40,423 nucleotides of DNA from an uncultured Lentisphaerota bacterium (GTDB taxonomy: Bacteria > Verrucomicrobiota > Lentisphaeria > Oligosphaerales > CAITYL01): contig CAITYL010000074.1 of the NCBI GenBank assembly GCA_903896595.1, positions 1 to 40,423 of the forward strand. Reading direction: 5' to 3'. Shown here piece by piece: positions 16,827-24,369 of the stretch. Position numbers and translations under genes: made by a program. The number at the start of each line of letters is the position of its first letter. Positions within the stretch are counted from its first letter, which is position 1. The notes beneath the pieces were generated by a model. That model had not been told where the DNA came from, did not search any database, and saw only the letters and a program-made list of their open reading frames with translations.

Positions 16827-17174
16827 TCACCCGCACCCCAGCCGCCGCGCGGTCTCGGCGGGGGCGAGGCCACGGATCAGAAACTGTTTCCGCCGGCCGG
16901 TGGCACCGCGCTGCAACACCACGGCGGCCTTGGGCAGGTCAAGAACCGCGGCCAAAAACCGCTGCAATTCCGTGTTGGCCTGGCCGTCCACCGGGGCACC
17001 GGGAACCCGAACCTTGAGCAGGCCGCCATGAAGCCCCGCCACTTCGGCACGGCTGGCCCGGGGCTGGGCCTGAACCTGAAGCAGCGTCCCTTCAGCATGC
17101 GGCAGACACCAGGATGACGCAACCTCAGCCGCCGGAGCGGCGGCCGGGGACGGTCTGGTTCCTAGGCGTCCCAT
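16827..17174 (-). CDS. DUF167 (YggU) family protein
   Basis: A 115-residue small protein of the DUF167/YggU family, whose structure is known but whose cellular role is not. The family core is clear from residue 32 on: VQAQPRASRAEVAGLHGG, LKVRVPGAPVDGQAN, and VVLQRGATGRRKQFLIRG. The core spans the usual 75-80 residues; the first 30 residues (MGRLGTRPSPAAAPAAEV) are an extra low-complexity extension, and internal starts could shorten it. The ATG is only six bases after the ftsH stop, so it is translated from the same transcript as ftsH. Confidence 0.85.
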   Translation of the reverse strand: MGRLGTRPSPAAAPAAEVASSWCLPHAEGTLLQVQAQPRASRAEVAGLHGGLLKVRVPGAPVDGQANTELQRFLAAVLDLPKAAVVLQRGATGRRKQFLIRGLAPAETARRLGCG

Positions 17175-17180
17175 GACCGC

Positions 17181-19253
17181 TTATGCTTCGGCCGCGCCGG
17201 ACGCGGCCGGCGGCGGCGCCGCGGGAGTGTCGGCAACCGGGCTGTCAGCGGGAGCCGCGGCGCCGTTGGCCGGGGCCGGCAAGTCGAGCAACTCGCGGAT
17301 CTCAACCACGCCCATGGTCTCGCGGACCAGCAGCGTTTCACCCAGCTTCTTGAGCCGGTCCAGATGGGTGGTCAGCAACTCGCGAGCCCGGCTCTCCGCC
17401 CCGCGAACGATGCGGCGGATCTCGTTGTCCAGTTCGCGGCCGGTGGCTTCGCTGAATTCTTTGCTGTGCGACATGTCGCGGCCCAGGAAAAGCGGCTCCT
17501 CGCGCCCGACATAGGACAGGGGCCCGACCGCATCGCTCATGCCCCACTGGCACACCATTTTTCGGGCCATCGTCGTGGCCTGGTGGATGTCCATGGCCGC
17601 GCCGCTGGTGATCTCGTTGAAAATCAATTGCTCCGCCAGGCGCCCGCCCATCAGTACGGCCAACTCGGCCTCCAGCTCACCCCGGGTCTGGGTGTAGCGG
17701 TCCTGCTCCGGCAAATGCATGGTGGCGCCGAGATAGGCGTTGCCGCGGGGAATGATGGTGACCTTGTGCAGCGGCATGGAACTGGCGCACAACAGGCCGA
17801 CCAGGGCATGGCCCGCCTCATGGTAGGCCGTCACCCGGCGGTCGCGCTCGTCAATCTTGCGGCTCCGGCGTTCTTTGCCCCAGCGGACCTTGTCCCGGGC
17901 CTCTTCCAAATCGCTCATCTCGACCGTCGTCTTGTTCAGGCGGGCCGCCAGCAGGGCGGCCTCGTTGATCAGATTGGCCAAATCAGCGCCGGAGAATCCG
18001 GGAGTGCCGCGGGCCACCGTTTCCAAGTCGATTCCCTCGCCCAGCTTGATCTTGTTGGCATGCACCTTGAGAATGCCGAGACGCCCCATCAAGTCGGGCA
18101 GGTCAATGGAGATCTGGCGGTCGAACCGGCCGGGCCGCAGCAGGGCGGGATCCAGCACGTCGGGACGGTTGGTGGCGGCAATGACGATGATCCCGGCATT
18201 GGCCTCGAAACCATCCATTTCCACCAGCAACGCATTGAGCGTCTGCTCGCGCTCGTCATGGCCACCGCCAATGCCGGAGAAGCGCGACCGCCCCACCGCG
18301 TCAATCTCGTCAATAAAGATCAGACAGGGCGCGTGACGCTTGCCTTCCTCGAACATGTCGCGAACCCGGCTGGCGCCGACGCCGACAAACATCTCGACAA
18401 AATCCGAGCCGCTGATCGAAAAGAACGGCACCTCGGCCTCCCCGGCAATGGCGCGCGCCAGCAAGGTCTTGCCGGTGCCCGGCGGCCCGATCATCAGCAC
18501 GCCCTTGGGAATCCGGCCGCCCAGCTTCTCAAACTTCTTCGGCTCGCGCAGGAAGTCAATGATCTCCTGCACTTCTTCCTTGGCTTCCTGAATGCCCGCC
18601 ACGTCTTTGAAGGTGACCTTGTCCTGGTTCGGCTGCATCAGCCGCGCCCGGCTCTTGCCGAACTGGAACGCCCCTTTCCCCGCATTCCGCATCTGCCGCG
18701 AGAACAGAAAGTACATCAGCCCCACCAGCAGCAGGATCGGCAGCACGGACAGCAGGACGTTGCTCCAAAAGTTGGTGACCGTCTTGATGCTGCGGTTGGC
18801 GCAATGCTGGCGCAGCAGGTCGTCCAGGTGGTCGGTGTAAACCACATCCACCTGGAACTTGCACGCTTCCGGTTCGGGCTGGGCGCTGTCGCCCCCCTTG
18901 CGCTCGGGCCGGTAGACGCCGGTGAGCGTGCGGATGCCGGTGGCCTGGTCCTTGACCACGATCACTTCATTGACCCGGCCCGCGTCCAGGTACCGCTCGA
19001 ATTCGGAGGCCGTGAGCTCCTGCGGCTGGGCGCTGGTCTGACGGTTAAGGAAGTACAGGGTCAGCGGCAACGCAAACAACAGCACCAACCAGAACAGCAA
19101 GGTCTGGATGGGCGGCTTCGGCAAGCCGCGCCGAACCGGCGGCGACGGCTTGTCCGGGGCGCCCGCGGGAGCGGGCGGCGGGCTGTCCGGCGGCGGGGCG
19201 GCGGGAGGCGGAATGTCGTCCGGCGTTGACTTCATCAGGTCGGTGCTTGTCAC
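17181..19253 (-). CDS. ftsH: ATP-dependent zinc metalloprotease FtsH
   Basis: A 690-residue membrane-bound AAA+ protease that unfolds and degrades membrane and regulatory proteins. In order: a proline-rich cytosolic N-terminus (about 12-48), TM helix 1 (51-70), a periplasmic domain, TM helix 2 (164-184), Walker A GPPGTGKT (256-263), Walker [11 protein letters not shown] (about 310-319), the second region of homology [20 protein letters not shown], and the zinc site HEAGH (478-482) with the third ligand D555. The proline-rich N-terminus is longer than in most FtsH proteins, and the C-terminus is Ala/Pro-rich. The GTG at 19253 overlaps the FHA gene stop by four bases (GTGA); an ATG at 19235 is a possible alternative. 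The gene pair with an FHA protein suggests phospho-threonine signalling linked to proteolysis, which is inference. Confidence 0.97.
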   Translation of the reverse strand: MTSTDLMKSTPDDIPPPAAPPPDSPPPAPAGAPDKPSPPVRRGLPKPPIQTLLFWLVLLFALPLTLYFLNRQTSAQPQELTASEFERYLDAGRVNEVIVVKDQATGIRTLTGVYRPERKGGDSAQPEPEACKFQVDVVYTDHLDDLLRQHCANRSIKTVTNFWSNVLLSVLPILLLVGLMYFLFSRQMRNAGKGAFQFGKSRARLMQPNQDKVTFKDVAGIQEAKEEVQEIIDFLREPKKFEKLGGRIPKGVLMIGPPGTGKTLLARAIAGEAEVPFFSISGSDFVEMFVGVGASRVRDMFEEGKRHAPCLIFIDEIDAVGRSRFSGIGGGHDEREQTLNALLVEMDGFEANAGIIVIAATNRPDVLDPALLRPGRFDRQISIDLPDLMGRLGILKVHANKIKLGEGIDLETVARGTPGFSGADLANLINEAALLAARLNKTTVEMSDLEEARDKVRWGKERRSRKIDERDRRVTAYHEAGHALVGLLCASSMPLHKVTIIPRGNAYLGATMHLPEQDRYTQTRGELEAELAVLMGGRLAEQLIFNEITSGAAMDIHQATTMARKMVCQWGMSDAVGPLSYVGREEPLFLGRDMSHSKEFSEATGRELDNEIRRIVRGAESRARELLTTHLDRLKKLGETLLVRETMGVVEIRELLDLPAPANGAAAPADSPVADTPAAPPPAASGAAEA

Positions 19254-19780
19254 GTCACAAAATCTTGTTCAGCACGACCACCAGAATGGCAACCGCTGCG
19301 ATGGCCAGGACGACAATGATCAGCTTGAACACCCAGCTTCGACTTGGTCGGCGTGCCCGCCATGGGCAAGTCGGAGCGCGAGCCGAACGGGGAAAAGTTG
19401 CTCATGTGGGTGGCGGTCACCGAACTGGTCTGGTCCAGGAGGATGCCGGTCTTGGTGCCGAGCATGGTGGTGGTGGATTTCTCGGGCGATTCAAACAGCA
19501 GCTCCACCCCGCCAATCTGCACGATGTCGCTGTTGGTTAGGCGCTGAGACTGGACGCGGTTGCCATTGACCCGCGTGCCGTTGGTGCTGCCCATGTCGGC
19601 CACCAGGTAGTTGCTGTCCCCGTCCTTCTCAACCTTGCAATGGGTGCCGCTGATGGTCGGATCGGGAATGCAAATCGTGCACTTTTCCGAGCGACCAATG
19701 GTGTAAAGCTCGTCTTTGAGCTCAAACACTTGCCCGCGGAGCTGTTCCGACAGGACGATTAGTTTTTGGACGCCCGCCAT
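19250..19780 (-). CDS. FHA-domain protein with frameshifted membrane anchor
   Basis: As read, 176 residues with an FHA domain at about 25-95, a fold that binds phosphothreonine peptides: [21 protein letters not shown]47, and the [12 protein letters not shown] signature. SGTH stands in place of the usual SRxH. After K143 the reading frame becomes unlike a protein ([14 protein letters not shown]). In the +1 frame from about 19331 the DNA encodes 24 residues, [16 protein letters not shown] and VVVLNKIL, then a stop at 19257-19255, one base before the ftsH GTG. This is a textbook single-pass tail anchor. A one-base change in a GGG run (19332-19334) therefore separates the domain from its anchor. 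It may be a sequencing error, a real mutation or a programmed frameshift. The gene precedes and overlaps ftsH. Confidence 0.88.
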   Translation of the reverse strand: MAGVQKLIVLSEQLRGQVFELKDELYTIGRSEKCTICIPDPTISGTHCKVEKDGDSNYLVADMGSTNGTRVNGNRVQSQRLTNSDIVQIGGVELLFESPEKSTTTMLGTKTGILLDQTSSVTATHMSNFSPFGSRSDLPMAGTPTKSKLGVQADHCRPGHRSGCHSGGRAEQDFVT

Positions 19781-19883
19781 GGTGTATCCATCTCAACTCG
19801 GTTGTTTCATCTGGAAAACCGCGCCGCCGCCGCCCTCATTGCACCCCGCCCCGAAACCGGCCACGCGACTAAAACGATTGCAC

Positions 19884-19912
19884 AATGTATGCCCGCTCCC
19901 ACCATTGCGCAA
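19884..19912 (-). promoter_or_regulatory. Candidate promoter of the FHA-ftsH operon
   Basis: On the minus strand, TTGCGC (19912-19907) and TACATT (19889-19884) are separated by 17 bases, a plausible sigma-70-type pair about 105 bases before the FHA start. The match to consensus is moderate (three or four of six bases each). Confidence 0.3.
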
Positions 19913-20037
19913 ATGATCGGCCCCGCCATCTTTGCCGGCCCTGAGCCCGCCCACCCTCGCCAAACCCTTGTCGCCCCACCCTGCCCCATCGGGAGCCGCC
20001 CGGCCCGGGCGGAACATTGGCGTTTATGTTAGACTGA

Positions 20038-20274
20038 AGGCTGAAGGAAAATAATCCGTTTGCCCCCGTCGTGACTACCTTCAGCCGGTTCCACGGCCCC
20101 GCGTTCCACAATCTCATCGGCATGGCCATGGTGGAACTGCGGCGCGGCGAACGCGCCATCGGCGACCTCGCCCTCGCCTGCGGCTTTGTCTCCCTCTCCA
20201 GCTTCAACCGCCAGTTCAAGCGGCAAACCGGCCTCGCCCCCCGCGAGTGGCGGAAAAACGGCAAGTCCCTTTAG
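20038..20274 (+). pseudogene. Remnant of an AraC-type DNA-binding domain
   Basis: The open frame from 20038 to 20274 encodes the tail of an AraC double helix-turn-helix: TTFSRFHGPAFHNLIGMAM matches the end of the first unit, and IGDLALACGFVSLSSFNRQF with KRQTGLAPREWRK the whole second unit. The ligand domain and the first DNA-binding helix are missing, and the frame is closed by a stop at 20035. No ribosome site fits a start here. I read it as a decayed fragment, not a small functional protein; an in-frame GTG at 20071 would give 67 residues. Confidence 0.7.
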
Positions 20275-20541
20275 TGACACGTAAACTTTTGGATTCACCA
20301 CGAAGCCACGAAGGGCACGAAGATAAAGCGAATGCCATCCTTATTTCCGGTGTTCGTTCGGTTCATTATTGAAGTTGCGGCGGAAGATTTTTTCTGAACG
20401 TGTTAATTTGAACATCTTGGACCACAACCAACAACAGCAAAAAAGCAAAAGAAAAATAGGCGCAGGTTTGTGAATAAAAGGTGTATCTGCTTTGCCTTTC
20501 AAGCGCCTTATTGAAACCGCTTTTCATTATTTTCTCCTGTC

Positions 20542-20722
20542 TCATCCGCGTGATCCGCAGTCAACATAGATCTTGTTCAGCTTTTTATTTGAACATAAGA
20601 TCGCGAAGATCGCAAAGGGGTATGGATCCTGCCGCCTCAACTCATCCTTCGCGCTCTTTGCGGCCTTCTGTTAAAAATTCAAGGTCTGAAAATATTTTTT
20701 ACCGCGGATTTCGCGGATCTAC
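20542..20722. repeat. Compound palindrome with two word types (locus C)
   Basis: Two arms of about 77 bases (20542-20618 and 20646-20722) face each other across a 27-base loop. The outer part of each arm holds CGCGGATC-like words, and the inner 27 bases hold CGCGAAGAT / CGCAAAGAG words; between them lies a looser AT-rich stretch that still aligns (TTATTTGAACA against TTGAATTTTTAACA). Each arm thus carries two different word repeats in the same order, mirrored. The left word run overlaps no gene. Confidence 0.75.
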
Positions 20723-20965
20723 GCGGATAAAACCAATATGCATTTTGCCACCCCCCTGGAAACACCGAGCCCCAGCTCGGCGCGGGGACAGCGGACGGCT
20801 GCCAGATTGTTCTTTGTCTATTAACTTATAAGAAATTTGGTCCATATCAGAGTTTTTAATTATATACAACGCCAAGCTACAATGTTTATCATCGGAAATA
20901 TCGCTAGCATAGGCAACTACGACTAAAATAGATATGAAAAAGATAAGGCCAAAAAGTTTTCTCAT
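20699..20965 (-). CDS. Small exported protein, probably truncated by repeat DNA
   Basis: An 88-residue ORF beginning MRKLFGLIFFISILVVVAYA, a clear signal peptide, followed by about 35 ordinary-looking residues (DISDDKHCSLALYIIKN and on). A strong GGAG lies six bases before the ATG at 20965. From about residue 55 the frame runs into a REP-like hairpin (20757-20784) and then the palindrome arm, giving an implausible tail (RPLSPRRAGARCFQGGGK, then PRNPR). The first part is AT-rich and unlike its neighbours. I read it as the start of a real small secreted protein whose end was replaced by repeat DNA. No family is recognised. Confidence 0.5.
   Translation of the reverse strand: MRKLFGLIFFISILVVVAYASDISDDKHCSLALYIIKNSDMDQISYKLIDKEQSGSRPLSPRRAGARCFQGGGKMHIGFIRVDPRNPR
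20757..20784. repeat. REP-like hairpin, GAGCCCCAGCTC family (solo)
   Basis: CCGAGC and GCTCGG form a 6-bp stem around CCCA. The 28-base unit is nearly the same as both units at 35618-35643 and 35736-35761 (shared core GAGCCCCAGCTCGGCG). It lies inside the tail of the small exported ORF. Confidence 0.75.
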
Positions 20966-21110
20966 GACAGTCTCCTATGGTTTGATTATATGAGAATAAT
21001 GTGGGCGATCCCGGTTGTCGCGGCGGACCGACACGCAAGCACGATTGCCGGTGCCACGTTACTCCTCCGCGAACTCCGCGCCTCCGCGTGCGACGGGCTT
21101 GGTTTGGTTG

Positions 21111-24100
21111 TCATTTGCGTGATTGCTTTCCGGGCGTCGTGGCCGGCCGGGCCGCGGGTTCGTACAGCCACAGCTTCATCGGGCCCGTGCGTTCCGGCAC
21201 GGCCGCGACCAGAATGCCGCGCGGCGTCCACCAGGCGCCGCCAATCAGTTGGTCGAGCAGCCGCGCATCGTTCTTCACCTCGGCCAAACAGGCGGTCGGC
21301 GTGAATACCCGTACCCGCACCTGGTCGCCGCGCGGGGCAAACATCAGGATGGCGTCGGGCGCCGCCGGAGTCACGGTGAAACCGGAAATCGTCCAGGCGT
21401 CAGCGCCTTGCGAACGGTTGGCGGCCAAGGACAACTCCGGGGCCTGAACCGGCGGTTGACTGCCGGGACGCCGCCACGAAAACGGCTCGCCCGGCCTCAG
21501 ATTGTACGTCACCTGATTGTGGAGCAAGTCAAACACCATGGCCACATAACCGTTGCCGCTGTACACCCAACGGTCGCCGGCGACCGTGCTGACCTTGACT
21601 TGGGGATCCCAAAACGGCGCCGCGATCACCTGCTCCACCCGGCCCGTGTCGGCATGCTGGCTCCAAATGCCGTTACGCGGTCCGGCGGAATTGCTCTCCT
21701 GCACCATCCACAGCACGCGGTGCCGGGACGGATCGGCCGTCAACGCTTTCGGCCACCAACTCTCGCCCACGTCCAGGGGACCAAATCCGCCCAACCGTGT
21801 ATGATCCGCCACACACTCCGCCGTCCCCGCCGGCTTGCCCGCCACCTGGCGCAACCGCCAGATGCCACCATTGGGGACACACCAATAGATCCAATCCGCC
21901 ATCACGACAAAATATTCGTCTGGCGGCGGATTCAGCCCCGGCACCGTCGCCGTGACCGGATCCACCGGGGTGGCCGGCAGGGCGAACGCCGTTTTCGGCA
22001 GGCGGCAAACGCGGCCATATTCGCTCCACCAGACGGCATCCGCCGTCACTGTCATCGGCTGGCCGCCGCTGGCGATCCGAGGCTTCAAGCCGCTTCCCCA
22101 CGGCCATTTCACCGCGCCGGTCACCCGCGCCTGTGAGGTGTCATACCGGAGCACGCCGTCCCAGCTTCCTTTGACCTGCAACCAAATGGTCTCCGGTTCC
22201 TGGACAAAGCCGGCGATGAAACAGCGGCCGTCCTTGGGCAGTCCAGCAGCCGACAGGTCAATGTTCCGGGCCGGCCAGTCATCGGCCGCCGGCAGATCCA
22301 ACGTCAACGGCACGCCCAACCGCTCCGCTCCGAGCCGCAAACTCCTCAGCACGTTGTCCAAATCCTGGCCGGATTGGCGGGACAGCACGGCGTAGGCCTG
22401 GCTGATGATCCGCCGATATTCCGGTACGGACACCGGCCGGGCAGGAAACAGGAAATATTCGCCAACCGGATAAAAAAAGGAGTGCCGATACTCCTGCCGC
22501 AACGCCGGCAACAGCAGGTTGTCAAACCATTTTTCCTGGTCCGGCCACGGCAGACATTTCAGCGCCAGCCAAATCAGCCGCCCCTGCCGAAAATCCTTGA
22601 TCTCCTTGGTCCAATCCGGATTTTTGGCGGCGCGCGCCTGATAAAGGCCCAGCAAGTCGTCAGCCGCAATCATGGCCTCCATGCTCTGCGTGGTGTCCGC
22701 GCCCAGAAATTTTTTGTCCTGACAGGCAAATGTGAACGCGGCTTCCGCCCGGGTCAACGGATCCCCCACCGCCGCCAAGGGTTGCAGCCGGCGCATCATC
22801 GCCGTGAACAACGCATTGGCCTTCTCCGTATTCCAGTGTGGATAGGACACATAAGACTCCCGCAAATAACTAATGCGACTGAACACACTGAGCGTATCCT
22901 CCCCCGGCAGCCGCTCCGGCGAGCGCAACCAGTGGGCGGCTATCGGCTCCACATAGGCGATGGCTTCCTCCGGTGTCTCAAACAGCGCCGGAACGAGTTC
23001 GACCAGGAAGTTGGCCCAGGGAATTTTTGCGTGCGGCACGCCGTCCCGCACATCCCACTCCCGTTCCAAGTAGCGCCGCAACAGTGCGCGGCCCAGCCGG
23101 ATTTGGCCACGCTGTTCGGGGGTAAGGTTCTCCGGTCGCAACCAAAACAACAGGAAGGGAAAACCCCCGGTATCAGCCGTTGCCCCCGGCTCTTCCAACA
23201 ACAGGCGCAACGCCCGAATGCCGCTCGGCAGCCCCTCGTCCACCGCCCGTTTGGGTGGCGGTTTTTGGAACCGCGGCCAGTTTTCGTATGGGCACTCAAA
23301 TAACACTTCGGCCAACGCCTGGCGAATCTCCGGGGCCTGCGGATTCAGGGCATAGGCGGTTTCCAAAAACGGCTGCCGGCTTGCGTTGCTGCCCTGGATC
23401 TTGGCGAGCCACAGGAAATAGCGCGCCTCGCCGGCCGCGTCGAACGGGGCCGCGCTTGCGGAGTCCGCAACGGCAACACCGCCGGGGCGCAGACGGGCAG
23501 CAATTTCCCGCGCCAGTTGCGCCGCGAGCCCCATCAAATCCTCGGTGTTGCCGGTCACCGCGGGACCGGGCTGGGTGGCCGCACGGCGTTGAAAGACCGT
23601 TTCCACCACCACCAGCTTGTTGTCACCAGATTTGGCGGGGGAGAACAGGATACTACCCGTCACCACCACGGCGGCGGCAACCAGCCGGTTGCCGGCCGTC
23701 GTCGCCAATGCTTTTTCCTCGACCACCCGCCGCAGCTCGTCCCGCTCCACCAGCAGCAGCCCCGGCTGGCGGCCAAGCTGCAACGCCAGCAAGCGCGACA
23801 ACGTCTCCGCCCGACGGTCGTCCGTATCGTCTCTAACGCGGTTGAGCAGGGGCGCCACGGCGACCACCGTCACCCCTTTGCCACCCGCGCCACCGGCCAC
23901 GGCCGCCGCCTGGCGCAGCCCGGCCAGGGTCCGCTCCCGCAACACCGCCGCCACCGCATCCGGCAGCCCCTGTCCCTGCACGGCGTACGTCGGCCAGGCT
24001 TCCGAGAATAGGACCAGGCCGTTAGTACCGTCCACCAGCCGCGCCGTCAGTGTCTGGTCCGCCACGTCCAGCAGTAATAGCCCCTGGGCGTTGAGCCGCT

Positions 24101-24356
24101 CGCCCAGCGCCAATTGGCCGCCGCGACCCTGGGCGGCGGCCAGCCCCAGTTCCCGGAGCACGGCGTCAATCTGCTGCCGCTCCACCAGCGCCAGAGTGGC
24201 GGGATCGCGGGAAAGCGCCGCCGTCAACTGGTCGGCGACCGTCCGCGCCTCCACCGCCGGCGTCACCGCCACCACCGCCAGCCGCGGCGCGGCGGCCGCC
24301 ACGCCCGCAGCCAATAGAAACAGGCCGGCCATAAGTTTCAACATTTGGATTCGCAT
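21111..24356 (-). CDS. Large exported protein: tandem CsgG-like domains plus propeller-like end
   Basis: A protein of 1,081 residues. Signal peptide MRIQMLKLMAGLFLLAAGVAAAA; then two CsgG-like domains (about 24-150 and 160-295), each with the family pattern of a hydrophobic strand, then LVERQQIDAVLRELGL in the first and LVERDELRRVVEEKAL in the second. A mainly helical stretch (about 310-690) follows. The last 370 residues have repeated short strands rich in W, Y and G (TIWLQVKGSWDGVLRYD, DWIYWCVPNGGIWRL, DRWVYSGNGYVAMVF) like a beta-propeller. CsgG-fold proteins assemble outer-membrane channels in curli export; whether these do is unknown. There is no lipobox. The start is set by AAGG eight bases upstream and by the signal peptide. 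It begins 13 bases after the preceding gene and shares the MAGLFLL signal sequence with it. Confidence 0.8.
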   Translation of the reverse strand: MRIQMLKLMAGLFLLAAGVAAAAPRLAVVAVTPAVEARTVADQLTAALSRDPATLALVERQQIDAVLRELGLAAAQGRGGQLALGERLNAQGLLLLDVADQTLTARLVDGTNGLVLFSEAWPTYAVQGQGLPDAVAAVLRERTLAGLRQAAAVAGGAGGKGVTVVAVAPLLNRVRDDTDDRRAETLSRLLALQLGRQPGLLLVERDELRRVVEEKALATTAGNRLVAAAVVVTGSILFSPAKSGDNKLVVVETVFQRRAATQPGPAVTGNTEDLMGLAAQLAREIAARLRPGGVAVADSASAAPFDAAGEARYFLWLAKIQGSNASRQPFLETAYALNPQAPEIRQALAEVLFECPYENWPRFQKPPPKRAVDEGLPSGIRALRLLLEEPGATADTGGFPFLLFWLRPENLTPEQRGQIRLGRALLRRYLEREWDVRDGVPHAKIPWANFLVELVPALFETPEEAIAYVEPIAAHWLRSPERLPGEDTLSVFSRISYLRESYVSYPHWNTEKANALFTAMMRRLQPLAAVGDPLTRAEAAFTFACQDKKFLGADTTQSMEAMIAADDLLGLYQARAAKNPDWTKEIKDFRQGRLIWLALKCLPWPDQEKWFDNLLLPALRQEYRHSFFYPVGEYFLFPARPVSVPEYRRIISQAYAVLSRQSGQDLDNVLRSLRLGAERLGVPLTLDLPAADDWPARNIDLSAAGLPKDGRCFIAGFVQEPETIWLQVKGSWDGVLRYDTSQARVTGAVKWPWGSGLKPRIASGGQPMTVTADAVWWSEYGRVCRLPKTAFALPATPVDPVTATVPGLNPPPDEYFVVMADWIYWCVPNGGIWRLRQVAGKPAGTAECVADHTRLGGFGPLDVGESWWPKALTADPSRHRVLWMVQESNSAGPRNGIWSQHADTGRVEQVIAAPFWDPQVKVSTVAGDRWVYSGNGYVAMVFDLLHNQVTYNLRPGEPFSWRRPGSQPPVQAPELSLAANRSQGADAWTISGFTVTPAAPDAILMFAPRGDQVRVRVFTPTACLAEVKNDARLLDQLIGGAWWTPRGILVAAVPERTGPMKLWLYEPAARPATTPGKQSRK

Positions 24357-24369
24357 GAACTCAACCTTG

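Larger units (their letters stand above)
20275..21110. other. Repeat-rich region with almost no coding capacity
   Basis: About 840 bases with one credible small ORF (20699-20965, minus). The rest is repeat debris: a word run of CACGAAG near 20295-20325, the large palindrome at 20542-20722, a REP-like hairpin at 20757-20784, and a one-sided run of CTCCGCG-like words at 21064-21090. AT content is higher than in the flanks. It separates the FHA/ftsH block from the CsgG-like cluster. Confidence 0.7.

Noticed and set aside
17364..19229. A 621-residue open frame opposite ftsH
   Set aside because: It lies wholly opposite ftsH, whose motifs are unmistakable; the plus-strand product has no recognisable domain.
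20481..20831. A 116-residue plus-strand frame with a hydrophobic start
   Set aside because: It consists largely of the word repeats of the palindrome at 20542-20722 and has no ribosome site.
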